Positions 7,050 to 15,949 of a DNA stretch of 64,000 nt are shown piece after piece. Under the pieces are notes generated by a model. That model was not told the DNA's origin and did not search any database. It saw nothing but the letters and a program-made list of their open reading frames with translations. This stretch comes from Bradyrhizobium sp. AZCC 1693 (lineage in GTDB: Bacteria > Pseudomonadota > Alphaproteobacteria > Rhizobiales > Xanthobacteraceae): positions 2,666,001 to 2,730,000 of the forward strand of contig NZ_JAZHSD010000001.1 in the NCBI RefSeq assembly GCF_036924745.1, in the 5' to 3' direction. The first letter of the stretch is position 1, and each line of letters opens with the position of its first letter. Position numbers and translations under genes: made by a program.

Positions 7050-9755
7050 CTAATTCGCCGCCACCAGCTTGCGCTGCTCCGCATCGCTCGGCCCGGTCTG
7101 CGCGATCAACCGCTTCAATTCCGGAATGCAGGAGCCGCAATTGGTGCCCGCTTTCAGCCTGTCACCGATGTCCGCCGCCGAACGTGCGCCGCCCGCGATG
7201 GTATCGCAGATGGTGTTGCGGCCGACACCGAAGCAGGCGCAGACGATCGGGCCGGTATTGGCAAGGCCGTCGGCCGACTTGCCCGACAGCAGCATGCGCC
7301 GCTGGTCGGTGCCGAGCGTATCGGCGGCAAACAATCCCTTCACCACGTTCCAGTCGCCGGCGTCCCGCGCGGGGCCGATGAACAGGCAGGTGTCGATACG
7401 GTCGCCGCCAAAGGATGCGGCGCGATACACTCCGCCGCCGAAATCCACGTATTCGGCGACGTCGTCGCGCGCGAACGATTTCAGCCAGGACTGCCAGCTC
7501 GCGAGATCGGCATTGTCGGCGAACAGGTAACCGTGACCACCATTGACGGCGACGCGTGCAATCCACGCATGCGCGGGCAGTTCGAGCGGCTTGCGCGACA
7601 GTGCAAAGCCCCGGAATACATATTCGTAAGGCGTGATCGATGACGGCGTCGCCTTGTTCTCGGGCTGGCCGGAGAACGGGTCGATGACGGGAGCTACCAG
7701 CGAACCGACGCGCGCGCCGGTCGCGTTGGCCTCGCTCCAGTGGATCGGCGCGAACAGCATGCCACGCTGCTGGCGTTCACTGACGACGACCCGAAGCGTA
7801 CATTGCCCGTAGTCGGTGGTGACCCGCGCGAAGTCGCCGTCGGCGAGCCCGTGCCTGGCGGCATCGTCAGGATGAACTTCGACGAACGGCTCCGGCAGAT
7901 GCTGGCCGAGCCGCGGGCTCATGCCTGATCGCGTCATGGTGTGCCATTGGTCGCGGATGCGGCCGGTGTTCAGCCGCAATGGCCGCGCCGCCGTGGTCTC
8001 GGTGCGCAACGCGGGAATTTCCGGCGCGATGAAACGCGCCTTGAAATCGTTGGCAAAGAAGCCGCCTTCGGCGAAGAAGCGCGCTTGCGGTTCGGTGCCC
8101 TGCCGGACCGGCCACTGCACCGGCGCCATCGCGTCGAAATCGCTGTCCGACAGCGACTGCAGCGCGCCGATGTCGAAGTCGCGCGCGCCCTCGTTCTCAA
8201 AGGCCGAGAGGGAAGCGTGCTCGCGAAAAATATCCGCAGCTGAGTTGAAGTCGAAAGCAGAGCCGAAGCCGAGGCGCCTGGCAACCTCGCTCATGATCCA
8301 CCAATCCGGCTTGGCTTCACCGGGCGAGGAAAGGAACGCGCGCTGCCGCGAGATGCAACGTTCCGAATTGGTCACGGTGCCGGATTTCTCGCCCCAGGCC
8401 TGCGCCGGCAGCAGCACGTGCGCGCCCGCATCCACCGTGTCGTTGGATATGACATTCTCGGAAACCACGAACAGTTCGAGCTTCTTCAGGGCGTCGCGAA
8501 CGCGATCGGCATTCGGCAACGACACCGCCGGATTGGTGCCCATCACCCACAACGCCTTGATCTCGCCGCGCGCGATGGCCTCGAACATCTGGACCGCCTT
8601 CAGCCCCTCATGGGTGGCGATGTGCGGCGCCTTCCAGAACCGGCGCACGCGATCGATATCCGGCGGCGTAAATCCCATGTGGGCGGCGAGCTGGTTGGCA
8701 AGCCCGCCGACCTCGCGTCCACCCATCGCATTGGGCTGCCCGGTCAGCGAGAACGGCGACGCGCCCGGCTTGCCGATCCGCCCCGTCGCGAGATGACAGT
8801 TGACTATGGCGTTGACCTTGTCGGTGCCCTGCGCCGACTGGTTGACGCCCTGCGAATACAGCGTGACCACGCGCGGGGTATTGGCAAACATCTGGAAGAA
8901 TGCCGCGACGTCCTGCTCGGAGAGGCCAGTCGCCAGCGCGGTCGCGCTAAGGCTGCCGGCCATGCTGCGCGTGCGGGCGATCGCGTCGTCGAAGCCGGTG
9001 GTGTGGAGTGCGATGTAGTCGCGGTCGAGCGCGCCGTTATCGGCAAGATGCACCAGCAACCCGCTGAACAGCGCCGTATCGGTGCCCGGCTTCAATCCCA
9101 GGAACAAATCGTCGTCGCCGACGGTATCGGTTCGGCGCGGATCGATCACGATCATCCGCGCGCCGCGCTGCTGCTTGTTGACGAGCATGCGCTGGTACAG
9201 CACCGGATGGCACCAGGCCGCGTTGGAGCCGACCAGCACCAGAAGATCGGCCTCGTCGAGATCTTCATAGCAGCCCGGCACCGTGTCGGCGCCGAAGGCG
9301 CGGCGGTGGCCGGCAACGGACGAGGCCATGCACAGCCGCGAATTGGTGTCGACATTGGCGCTGCCGATGAAACCCTTCATCAGCTTGTTGGCGACGTAGT
9401 AATCCTCGGTGAGCAACTGACCGGAGAGATAGAACGCGACCGCGCCCGGGCCGTCGCGCGCGATGATGTGCTGGAAGCGGTGCGCGACATGGTCGAGCGC
9501 GTCGCTCCAGGCCACCCGCTCCATGGTCCCCTTGCCGCAACGGATCATCGGGTAGAGCAGCCGGTTGGCGAGGCCAAGCGTTTCGCCGAGCGCCGAGCCC
9601 TTCGAGCACAGCCGGCCGAAATTGGCGGGATGCGCGGGATCGCCCGATATCGCCGCCCCGCCCCGTCCGTCCGGCGTCGCCAGAATGCCGCAGCCGACGC
9701 CGCAATAAGCGCAGGTGGTGCTGATGGCGCGCAGATCAGGATCGATGGCAGTCAT
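7050..9755 (-). CDS. nasA: Assimilatory nitrate reductase, molybdopterin subunit
   Basis: A 901-residue cytoplasmic Mo-bis-MGD enzyme that reduces nitrate to nitrite. Cys15, Cys18, Cys22 and Cys50 form the N-terminal 4Fe-4S site (CAYCGVGCG, GRLC). SRLCMASSVAG is the region carrying the molybdenum-ligand Cys. The C-terminus adds a BFD-like 2Fe-2S domain (VCACFGVG then GTNCGSC), a known extension of NasA/NasC that receives electrons. It is the last gene of the nrtABC-globin-FAD protein operon, 13 bases after the FAD gene. In Bradyrhizobium the equivalent is called nasC. No nitrite reductase gene is present in the window. Confidence 0.95.
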   Translation of the reverse strand: MTAIDPDLRAISTTCAYCGVGCGILATPDGRGGAAISGDPAHPANFGRLCSKGSALGETLGLANRLLYPMIRCGKGTMERVAWSDALDHVAHRFQHIIARDGPGAVAFYLSGQLLTEDYYVANKLMKGFIGSANVDTNSRLCMASSVAGHRRAFGADTVPGCYEDLDEADLLVLVGSNAAWCHPVLYQRMLVNKQQRGARMIVIDPRRTDTVGDDDLFLGLKPGTDTALFSGLLVHLADNGALDRDYIALHTTGFDDAIARTRSMAGSLSATALATGLSEQDVAAFFQMFANTPRVVTLYSQGVNQSAQGTDKVNAIVNCHLATGRIGKPGASPFSLTGQPNAMGGREVGGLANQLAAHMGFTPPDIDRVRRFWKAPHIATHEGLKAVQMFEAIARGEIKALWVMGTNPAVSLPNADRVRDALKKLELFVVSENVISNDTVDAGAHVLLPAQAWGEKSGTVTNSERCISRQRAFLSSPGEAKPDWWIMSEVARRLGFGSAFDFNSAADIFREHASLSAFENEGARDFDIGALQSLSDSDFDAMAPVQWPVRQGTEPQARFFAEGGFFANDFKARFIAPEIPALRTETTAARPLRLNTGRIRDQWHTMTRSGMSPRLGQHLPEPFVEVHPDDAARHGLADGDFARVTTDYGQCTLRVVVSERQQRGMLFAPIHWSEANATGARVGSLVAPVIDPFSGQPENKATPSSITPYEYVFRGFALSRKPLELPAHAWIARVAVNGGHGYLFADNADLASWQSWLKSFARDDVAEYVDFGGGVYRAASFGGDRIDTCLFIGPARDAGDWNVVKGLFAADTLGTDQRRMLLSGKSADGLANTGPIVCACFGVGRNTICDTIAGGARSAADIGDRLKAGTNCGSCIPELKRLIAQTGPSDAEQRKLVAAN

Positions 9756-9768
9756 GGCGGCAACCGGA

Positions 9769-10986
9769 TCATGCAGCTTCGGAGCGGATCGCGAGCGAGC
9801 GGCCGAACATCATGTCGGCGCGAATTCTTTGCGTCGGCTGCCGCGTGCGGATCAGTTCGAGATACCAGAGCGCGTCGCCGACATCGCCGATCAGGACCGC
9901 ACCGGTCAATCGCCCGTCCGCGATCACAAGTTTCTTGTAGGTGCCGTGATTGATATCGGAGAGCACGATGGTCTCGCTGCCGTCGCCGCCGATGAAGTCG
10001 CCGGCGGAGAACACGCTGACGCCGGAAACTTTCAAATTGGTCGCAACGATGCTGCCGGCATAAGAGGCGTCCCGCCCGGCGAGATGCCGCGCCAGCGCAC
10101 GCGCCTGCTCATAGGCCGGCTCGACCAGCCCGTAGCAGATGCCACGATGCTCGGCGCATTCGCCGATCGCAAATACGTCGGGTGCGCCGGTCTGCAGATG
10201 GTCGTCGACCACGATGCCGCGGTTGACTGATATGCCGGCTTCCCTGGCGAGCGCAACGTTCGGCCGGATGCCCGCCGCGAAGATTACGGCGTCGGCCGGA
10301 ATCAGCAGGCCGTCTACCAGTTCGACGCCTTCGACGCGCGTCTCGCCATGGATGCGCGCGGTGTTGGCGTTGAGGAGGATTTCGATGCCCTTGCGCTCGA
10401 CGAGGGATTTCAGAAGTTCGGCCGCGGGCGCATCGAGCTGGCGCTCCATCAGGCGGTCCATCAGATGCACCAGCGTCACCGGCGCGCCGGCCTTCGCGAG
10501 ACCATAAGCCGCTTCGAGGCCCAGCAATCCGCCGCCGACCACCACCACGCGCTTCTTCTGCGCAGCCAGCGTCAGAAGAAGATCGACGTCACGGCTGTCG
10601 CGGAACGTGTGCACGCCGGCAAGATCGGCGCCGGGCACGTTGAGCCGCAGCGGCGACGAGCCTGTGGTCAGCACCAGTTTCGAAAAGGGAACGCTCTCGT
10701 CATTCTCAATCTTGAGTTCGCGGCGGCCGACATCGATCTCGGTGGCCGTGCAGCCATATTTCAGGGTGACGCCGCGGTTGCGCCACCAGGAGGCGGGCCG
10801 AAGCTCGATGTCCTGCGAAGTGGTCTCGCCGGCCAGCACCGACGACAACAGCACGCGATTATAGGCGAGCCGTGGCTCGTCGCCGATCACGGCGATGGCG
10901 TAGCGGCCCAACGCCACCTTGGCCAATTCGTCGACCAGACGAGCAGCGGCCATGCCGTTGCCGACGATGACAAGCGGTTCGCTCAT
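9769..10986 (-). CDS. flp: FAD/NAD(P)H oxidoreductase of nitrate assimilation (Flp-type)
   Basis: A 405-residue pyridine-nucleotide disulfide-family flavoprotein. The FAD fold opens at LVIVGNGMAAARLVDEL, the NAD(P) fold is VVVVGGGLLGLEAAYGL near residue 146, and VFAIGECAEHRG is the second FAD contact. It resembles the N-terminal part of NirB and rubredoxin reductases but lacks iron-sulfur and siroheme domains. In Bradyrhizobium the matching protein passes NAD(P)H electrons to NasC and to the neighbouring haemoglobin (established for that genus; applied here by gene order). It lies between the globin and nasA, with gaps of 9 and 13 bases. Confidence 0.9.
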   Translation of the reverse strand: MSEPLVIVGNGMAAARLVDELAKVALGRYAIAVIGDEPRLAYNRVLLSSVLAGETTSQDIELRPASWWRNRGVTLKYGCTATEIDVGRRELKIENDESVPFSKLVLTTGSSPLRLNVPGADLAGVHTFRDSRDVDLLLTLAAQKKRVVVVGGGLLGLEAAYGLAKAGAPVTLVHLMDRLMERQLDAPAAELLKSLVERKGIEILLNANTARIHGETRVEGVELVDGLLIPADAVIFAAGIRPNVALAREAGISVNRGIVVDDHLQTGAPDVFAIGECAEHRGICYGLVEPAYEQARALARHLAGRDASYAGSIVATNLKVSGVSVFSAGDFIGGDGSETIVLSDINHGTYKKLVIADGRLTGAVLIGDVGDALWYLELIRTRQPTQRIRADMMFGRSLAIRSEAA

Positions 10987-10995
10987 GACGCATCC

Positions 10996-11421
10996 TCACT
11001 CGGCGGCTTGGGCGCCACCGTAGGCTTCCGAGATCATGTAGCCGGACAGCGTACCGTAAGCCGCGGTCCAAGCCTCGGCGACATCCGAGGTCCAGGCCTC
11101 GCCGAGCCCCTTTTCGAGCGTCCACAACAGCACACCGCCGACGACGGGATAGTGCTCCGGCTTGGCGCCGTAGCGGACGTGACGTTTTGCCAATGCACTG
11201 GCGGCCGGCAACACCGAACCAAGACTGCCGAGGCCGTTGACCACGACGGCGAGCGTTCCCATCAACTTCTTGCGCTGTTCCGTCATGTCGGCGGGAAACA
11301 TCGCCTTGACCGAGGGAGCGACTTCGAACAGGCGGTCGTAGAACAACACGGCGGCCTGTTCGGAAATCGGAGCGACCTTGGCGAAACTTTGCTGCACGAG
11401 ATTGACTTGCTCAGGTGTCAT
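10996..11421 (-). CDS. bjgb: Single-domain haemoglobin (Bjgb-like)
   Basis: A 141-residue bacterial globin without a flavin domain. KPEHYPVVGGVLL holds the proximal haem His (His90), as in Vitreoscilla haemoglobin, and the B-helix motif AVLFYDRLFEVAP is typical. The ATG at 11421 has AGGAG eight bases upstream and matches family length; an upstream start would add 16 unrelated residues. Position next to the FAD oxidoreductase and nitrate reductase implies a nitric-oxide detoxifying role during nitrate assimilation, as shown for Bradyrhizobium Bjgb. The reductase activity flavohaemoglobins carry in cis would be supplied by the neighbour. Confidence 0.9.
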   Translation of the reverse strand: MTPEQVNLVQQSFAKVAPISEQAAVLFYDRLFEVAPSVKAMFPADMTEQRKKLMGTLAVVVNGLGSLGSVLPAASALAKRHVRYGAKPEHYPVVGGVLLWTLEKGLGEAWTSDVAEAWTAAYGTLSGYMISEAYGGAQAAE

Positions 11422-11472
11422 TTTCTTCTCCTGCCTCTTCCAAGCCCCGCCCCACACGGGACCAAGCAAAAC

Positions 11473-12267
11473 TCAGGCCGCTTCGACGAAGCGGTGCCGC
11501 TCGTAGAGGAACTCGAGCACGCGCTGCCGGCACTTGAGGTAGCCGGGGTTGGTCGCGAGCTCGAGCCGCTTGCGCGGGCGCGCCAGCGGCACTTCCAGCA
11601 CTTCGCCGATCCGTGCACTCGGCCCATTGGTCATCATCACGATGCGGTCCGACAGCAGCACGGCCTCGTCGACGTCATGGGTGATCATCAAAATAGTGTT
11701 GCCGAGCTTCTGGTGCAGCGCCATTACCGAATCCTGCAGATGCGCGCGGGTCAGCGCGTCGAGCGCGCCAAAGGGCTCATCGAGCAAAAGCACCTTCGGC
11801 TCCATCGCGAGCGCGCGCGCGATGCCGACGCGTTGCTTCATGCCGCCGGACACTTCGGATGGACGCTTGTCCTTGGCATGCGCCATCTGCACCAAATTGA
11901 GATTGTGCATCACCCAGGCGTCGCGCTCGGCGCGGGTTTTGGTTGATGCGAACACCTTGTCGACGCCGAGCCGCACGTTCTCATAGACCGTCAGCCACGG
12001 CAGCAGGCTGTGGTTCTGGAACACCACGGCGCGGTCCGGCCCCGGCGAATTGACCTCGCGGTTTTCCAAGAGCACGCAGCCCTGGGTGGTATCGGTGAGG
12101 CCGGCGACAATGTTGAGCAGCGTAGACTTGCCGCAGCCGGAATGTCCGATGATCGAGACGTATTCGCCCTTCTCGATCGTCAGGTTGATGTCCTTCAGCA
12201 CCTCAGTGGTGGCGGTGCCACGGGTGAAGGTCTTGTCGATGTGGTCGAGCTTCAGATAGGCCTGCAT
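11473..12267 (-). CDS. nrtC: Nitrate ABC transporter ATP-binding protein
   Basis: A 264-residue ABC ATPase with Walker A GHSGCGKST, Q-loop VVFQNHSLLPWLTV, signature VSGGMKQR, Walker B LLLDEPFGALD and switch His in ITHDVDEA. It belongs to the nitrate/sulfonate/taurine importer ATPases. It is the only ATPase of the cassette, so a homodimer would energise import. It lies 12 bases after the permease gene and 51 bases before the globin. The C-terminal regulatory domain of cyanobacterial NrtC is absent, so NrtD is an equally valid name. Confidence 0.9.
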   Translation of the reverse strand: MQAYLKLDHIDKTFTRGTATTEVLKDINLTIEKGEYVSIIGHSGCGKSTLLNIVAGLTDTTQGCVLLENREVNSPGPDRAVVFQNHSLLPWLTVYENVRLGVDKVFASTKTRAERDAWVMHNLNLVQMAHAKDKRPSEVSGGMKQRVGIARALAMEPKVLLLDEPFGALDALTRAHLQDSVMALHQKLGNTILMITHDVDEAVLLSDRIVMMTNGPSARIGEVLEVPLARPRKRLELATNPGYLKCRQRVLEFLYERHRFVEAA

Positions 12268-12279
12268 GACATGTTTCCT

Positions 12280-13188
12280 TCAGTTCAGTGCGGTGCCGCG
12301 GGTCACGACCTTCGCCATTCCCGCGATCAGGCGGTCGAGCACGAAGCCGATGATGCCGACATAGAATAGGGCCAAGATGATTTCGCTGATGTGCGAGGAG
12401 TTCCAGGCGTCCCAAATGAAGAAGCCGATGCCGACGCCGCCGATCAGCATCTCCGCCGCGACGATCGCAAGCCACGACAGGCCGATGCCGATGCGAAGGC
12501 CTGTGAAGATGTAGGGCGCCGCCGCCGGGATCATGATCTTGGAGAAGAACTCCAGCGGATTGAGCTGCACCACCGCTGCGACGTTGCGATAGTCCTGCGG
12601 GATGTTGCGGATGCCGACCGCGGTGTTGATGATGATCGGCCACACCGAGGTGATAAAAATAACGAAGATCGCCGAGGGCTGGCCGTCACGGAACGCGGCG
12701 AGCGACAGCGGCAACCATGCCAGAGGCGGAATGGTGCGCAGCACCTGAAACAGCGGATCGAGCCCGCGCATCGCCCACACCGACTGCCCGACCAGCGTGC
12801 CGAGCGCGATGCCGACGATGGCTGCGATCGAATAGCCGAAAGCAACACGCTGAAGCGAGGCGGACAAATGCCAGAACAGGCCCTTGTCGATGCCGCCATT
12901 ATCGAAGAACGGATCGAGGATCAGTTCCTTGGTGTCCTTGAAGACTTTCGATGGCGGCGGCAGGGTCGAGCCGGTGCGGCGGCAAACCAGTTCCCAGAAC
13001 AACATCAGGAGCGCGAGTACGACCAGCGGTGGCACGATGCGCACCGCGGCTTCCCTCGCCATCTTGGCGTATTTCTCGGCACGCGGCGCCTGCTTCGGCG
13101 TCATCGTCACCACTGGCGCCGCCGCAATGAGCGAACTGGTCGGAACGGCCACCGCGGTGGCTTCGGCTTTGATCGCAGGCATCGACAT
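12280..13188 (-). CDS. nrtB: Nitrate ABC transporter permease
   Basis: The inner-membrane permease has 302 residues with about six membrane segments. The inner-membrane coupling motif lies near AAVVQLNPLEFFSKIMIPAA (EAA-like loop), and the ending GLSWLAIVAAEMLIGG is typical of NrtB/SsuC permeases. I placed the start at ATG 13188 with GGAG upstream; an earlier codon at 13266 would overlap the nrtA stop. The first 65 residues are a poorly conserved Ala/Pro-rich cytoplasmic extension. It sits between nrtA and the ATPase gene. Confidence 0.9.
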   Translation of the reverse strand: MSMPAIKAEATAVAVPTSSLIAAAPVVTMTPKQAPRAEKYAKMAREAAVRIVPPLVVLALLMLFWELVCRRTGSTLPPPSKVFKDTKELILDPFFDNGGIDKGLFWHLSASLQRVAFGYSIAAIVGIALGTLVGQSVWAMRGLDPLFQVLRTIPPLAWLPLSLAAFRDGQPSAIFVIFITSVWPIIINTAVGIRNIPQDYRNVAAVVQLNPLEFFSKIMIPAAAPYIFTGLRIGIGLSWLAIVAAEMLIGGVGIGFFIWDAWNSSHISEIILALFYVGIIGFVLDRLIAGMAKVVTRGTALN

Positions 13189-13252
13189 TGAAATTATATC
13201 TCCGCGTTTCAATGAGCGGGCCGCGCGCATCCAGCGCGCGGCCCGGTTTGGA

Positions 13253-14569
13253 TCAGACCTCAACACGCTTGATCGAGAGCGACTTCAGATATGCAGCCGG
13301 ATTTTCGGGATCGAACACCTTGCCGTCGAAGAAGGTCTCCTTGCCGCGCGAGGTCGAGGTCGGAATATCCGCAGCGGCAACGCCCATCGTCTTGGCGGCC
13401 TCTTTCCAGAGATCCTGGCGGTTGACCTTGGCGATCAGCGCCTTGGTGTCGAAGCCCGCGTCATACTTGCCCCAGCGGATGTCCTCGGTGAGGAACCAGA
13501 GATCGTGACTCTGGAACGGATAGGACGCATGATCGCGCCAGTATTTCATGATGTGCGGCGAGTTCTCGACGACCTTGCCGGGAACGCCGTAGTCGAACTT
13601 GCCCGCGGAACGGTCATAGACGTCCTCGACCGGGCAATTCATCCACTGCCGCTTGCCCATGATGGTGGCGAGTTCCTTCTTGTTCTCGGCCTTGTCGGCC
13701 CATTGCTGCGCCTCCATCACCGCCATCAAGATCGCCTGGGCCGCCTTCGGATATTTGTCGACCCAGGCCGCGCGCATGCCCAATGATTTCTCGGGATGCT
13801 TGGCCCAGATTTCACCTGTCGTGACGGCGGTGTAGCCGATCTTCTGATTGATCAACTGCAGGTTCCATGGCTCGCCCACGCAGAAGCAATCCATGGTGCC
13901 GACCTTCATGTTCGCGACCATTTGCGGCGGCGGCACCACAATGGTTTCGATATCCTTGTCGGGATCGATGCCGCCTGCAGCGAGCCAGTAGCGGATCCAC
14001 AGATCGTGGGTGCCGCCCGGAAATGTCATGGCGGCCTTGATCGCTTTGCCGGATGCCTTCTTCTTTTCCAGCGCGACCTTGAACGGCGCGGTGTCGACGC
14101 CGAGCTTGAGGTCGGCATATTCGTTGGAAACGGAAATGCACTGGCTGTCGAGATTGAGCCGCGCCAGGATGTACATCGGCGTCGGAACGTTGTTCTGCGT
14201 CACCTTGCCGGCCGAGATCAGGTAGGGCATCGGCGTCAGGATATGTGCGCCATCGATGCCGTTACCTTCAGAACCCAGCACGAGGTTATCGCGCGTCGTG
14301 CCCCATGAGGCCTGCTTGGCGACCTCGACGTCGGGCATGCCATATTTGGCGAACAACCCCTTGTCCTTGGCGACGAACAGCGGGCCGGCGTCGCTCAACG
14401 CGATAAACCCAAGCGTCGCCTTGGTGACTTCCGGACCCGCCCCTTGCGCGAACGCGCCCGCGGGGAAATTCAGCCTGGCGGCGGCGAGCAAGGCGGCCGT
14501 TCCACCGGTCGCCTTCAGGATCTGACGGCGGCTGATTCCGCGTGAGGTCGGAGTGGTGGGCTTCGTCAT
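13253..14569 (-). CDS. nrtA: Nitrate ABC transporter substrate-binding protein
   Basis: A 438-residue periplasmic receptor of the NrtA/CmpA family. The N-terminus contains the twin-arginine string SRRQILKATGG followed by a hydrophobic stretch and AFAQG, so Tat export is likely. The body shows ATLGFIALSDAGPLFVAKDKGLFAKYG and CFCVGEPWN, both characteristic of nitrate/bicarbonate receptors. It is the first gene of the operon. AGGAG lies ten bases before the ATG. The roughly 330-base leader ahead of it holds candidate control structures. Confidence 0.92.
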   Translation of the reverse strand: MTKPTTPTSRGISRRQILKATGGTAALLAAARLNFPAGAFAQGAGPEVTKATLGFIALSDAGPLFVAKDKGLFAKYGMPDVEVAKQASWGTTRDNLVLGSEGNGIDGAHILTPMPYLISAGKVTQNNVPTPMYILARLNLDSQCISVSNEYADLKLGVDTAPFKVALEKKKASGKAIKAAMTFPGGTHDLWIRYWLAAGGIDPDKDIETIVVPPPQMVANMKVGTMDCFCVGEPWNLQLINQKIGYTAVTTGEIWAKHPEKSLGMRAAWVDKYPKAAQAILMAVMEAQQWADKAENKKELATIMGKRQWMNCPVEDVYDRSAGKFDYGVPGKVVENSPHIMKYWRDHASYPFQSHDLWFLTEDIRWGKYDAGFDTKALIAKVNRQDLWKEAAKTMGVAAADIPTSTSRGKETFFDGKVFDPENPAAYLKSLSIKRVEV

Positions 14570-14695
14570 GGGTATCGCGCTCCTTTGCGTTTGAACGGGG
14601 CCGTCCGACTGGTGTCACCACGCAGGGCGCACGAGGGCGCGTTCCAGGGAGGCCCCGGAGTGGCGGCGTCACAATTCGGATGAGTGGTCTCAAGG

Positions 14696-14738
14696 GACGG
14701 CATCAATGGCGTCAGCATAAGCTATTCAAGCTTCATGC
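14696..14738 (-). promoter_or_regulatory. Candidate leader RNA hairpins (NasT/ANTAR-like)
   Basis: On the minus strand, 14713-14696 reads GACGCCATTGATGCCGTC. It can fold as a six-pair stem (one C-C mismatch) with hexaloop ATTGAT, which has A at position 1 and G at 4, the signature bound by ANTAR antiterminators such as NasT. Just upstream, 14738-14715 forms another stem (GCATGAAGCT with AGCTTATGC, one bulge), extendable by GGCGT/ACGCC. Rhizobial nitrate operons are known to use NasS-NasT. The second stem has a five-base loop rather than the expected hexaloop and no clear terminator follows, so this is tentative. Confidence 0.35.
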
Positions 14739-14761
14739 CACGCCTCCCGCACCGCAAAAAG

Positions 14762-14767
14762 ATTATA
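14762..14767 (-). promoter_or_regulatory. Possible -10 element for the nitrate operon
   Basis: TATAAT on the minus strand sits in the only AT-rich patch (14760-14785) of the leader, about 195 bases before nrtA and just upstream of the hairpins. The -35 region is not convincing. Confidence 0.3.
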
Positions 14768-14830
14768 AATATCAATATATTGCCGGAACGATGCCGCAAA
14801 AAGCAGCAGCGGTCAGGAACCAGTCACCGC

Positions 14831-14900
14831 ATCGCAAATTTGCGATTCGCTCAATTCTTGTGCGACGCACAAGAATTGAGCAGACGTGCAAAACGTCTGC
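14831..14900. terminator. Cluster of three inverted repeats after dioxygenase gene
   Basis: Three perfect dyads lie side by side. The first, 14831-14846, is ATCGCAAATTTGCGAT. The second, 14849-14881, has 16-base arms around one base. The third, 14880-14900, has GCAGACG and CGTCTGC arms around seven bases. They begin two bases past the stop of the dioxygenase on the minus strand and separate it from the nitrate operon. They probably act as a terminator or transcriptional insulator, though no long T-run follows. The strongest, the 33-base dyad, could also be an operator. Confidence 0.5.
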
Positions 14901-14901
14901 C

Positions 14902-15816
14902 CTAAGCGTCCTCTTTGGCCTTCGCCATCATCGGTTTCGGCGCGCTTCCCTCGCCCGGCTTCAACCGGAATTCGTACGTCATCAGGTGCCACGGCGTGGC
15001 CGCCGGCTTGCCGTCCGGCATCGTCGGATCGGTCCGCTTTTCGATTTTGGCGACCAGTTCGTCCTTGACCCCGAACACCACGTCGGAATCGAGATATTTG
15101 TCGCCGTCCATGAAGACATGCGTGATCAGCGGCTGGTGGCCCGGCGCGTCGACCAGGAAATGCACGTGCGCCGGCCGCATCGCATGGCGGCGGGTCTGCA
15201 CGATCATCTCGCCGACCGGGCCGTCGGTCGGGATCGGATAGCTGCACGGCAGGATGGTGCGGAAGAAGAATTTTCCATCGGCGTCGGTGATAAATCGCGC
15301 CCGCGACGACGGCCCTTCCGTCGCATAGGCCGGCTTCTGGGAATCATAGAAGCCATCGTCATCGGCGTGCCAGACGTCCACCGGCACATTCGCCAGCGGC
15401 TTGCCCGCGAGGTCGGTGACGCGGCTCTGCACGAACATCCGCTCGCCCGGCAGATTGGCCGAGATATCGGTGCCATGCGGCGTCACCTTGTGCTCGCCGA
15501 CATAGAACGGGCCGAGCACCGTGGTCTCGGTGGCGCCCTCGCGCTCCCGGTGGTTGACGGCGTCGACCAGCATCGAAACGCCGAGCACGTCGGAGAGCAG
15601 GATGAACTCCTGCCGGATCGGCGTGCACTTCTGGCCCGTCCGTGTCAGAAAATCGATCGCAACTTCCCACTCCTCGAAGGTGAGATCGGTCTTGCGGACA
15701 TAGTCGTGCAGTGACTTCACCAGTTCCTGCAGCAGGAATTTGGCGCGCGGATCCGGCGTATCGTCGAAACTGCGGATCACGGCGGCGGTCAGTTCGGTTT
15801 CGCTGAATTGGCGCAT
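14902..15816 (-). CDS. Intradiol ring-cleavage dioxygenase (hydroxyquinol/catechol type)
   Basis: A 304-residue non-haem Fe(III) enzyme. Residues 1-100 match the N-terminal dioxygenase helical domain. Then VLGPFYVGEH, VWHADDDGFYD and SYPIPTDGPVG supply the tyrosine ligand regions, and RPAHVHFLV the two His ligands. The family opens catechol or hydroxyquinol between the hydroxyls, feeding aromatics toward 3-oxoadipate. No maleylacetate reductase or other pathway gene is adjacent, so the exact substrate is open. The ATG at 15816 starts the conserved MRQFSETELT; upstream sequence is unlike a protein. It is divergent from the serine hydrolase. Confidence 0.88.
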   Translation of the reverse strand: MRQFSETELTAAVIRSFDDTPDPRAKFLLQELVKSLHDYVRKTDLTFEEWEVAIDFLTRTGQKCTPIRQEFILLSDVLGVSMLVDAVNHREREGATETTVLGPFYVGEHKVTPHGTDISANLPGERMFVQSRVTDLAGKPLANVPVDVWHADDDGFYDSQKPAYATEGPSSRARFITDADGKFFFRTILPCSYPIPTDGPVGEMIVQTRRHAMRPAHVHFLVDAPGHQPLITHVFMDGDKYLDSDVVFGVKDELVAKIEKRTDPTMPDGKPAATPWHLMTYEFRLKPGEGSAPKPMMAKAKEDA

Positions 15817-15949
15817 TTTTCTGTCCTGCGGAATAGACGAGGGCTGGCGGCAGCCTATACCAGCGCCCCGCGCCGGGTAAGCACGGCTGGTTGGAACGGA
15901 GAACACTTTTCGGCTATCAAGGCAGCATCCCAGCCGGAGATCAGTGCCG

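Noticed and set aside
8418..9953. 511-codon plus-strand open frame opposite nasA
   Set aside because: His/Arg-rich antisense shadow of a well-conserved enzyme.
10348..11946. 532-codon plus-strand open frame opposite flp, globin and nrtC
   Set aside because: It spans three opposite genes and lacks any recognisable motif.
14740..14900. Sigma-54 promoter for the nitrate operon
   Set aside because: No TGGCAC-N5-TTGC match could be found in the leader.
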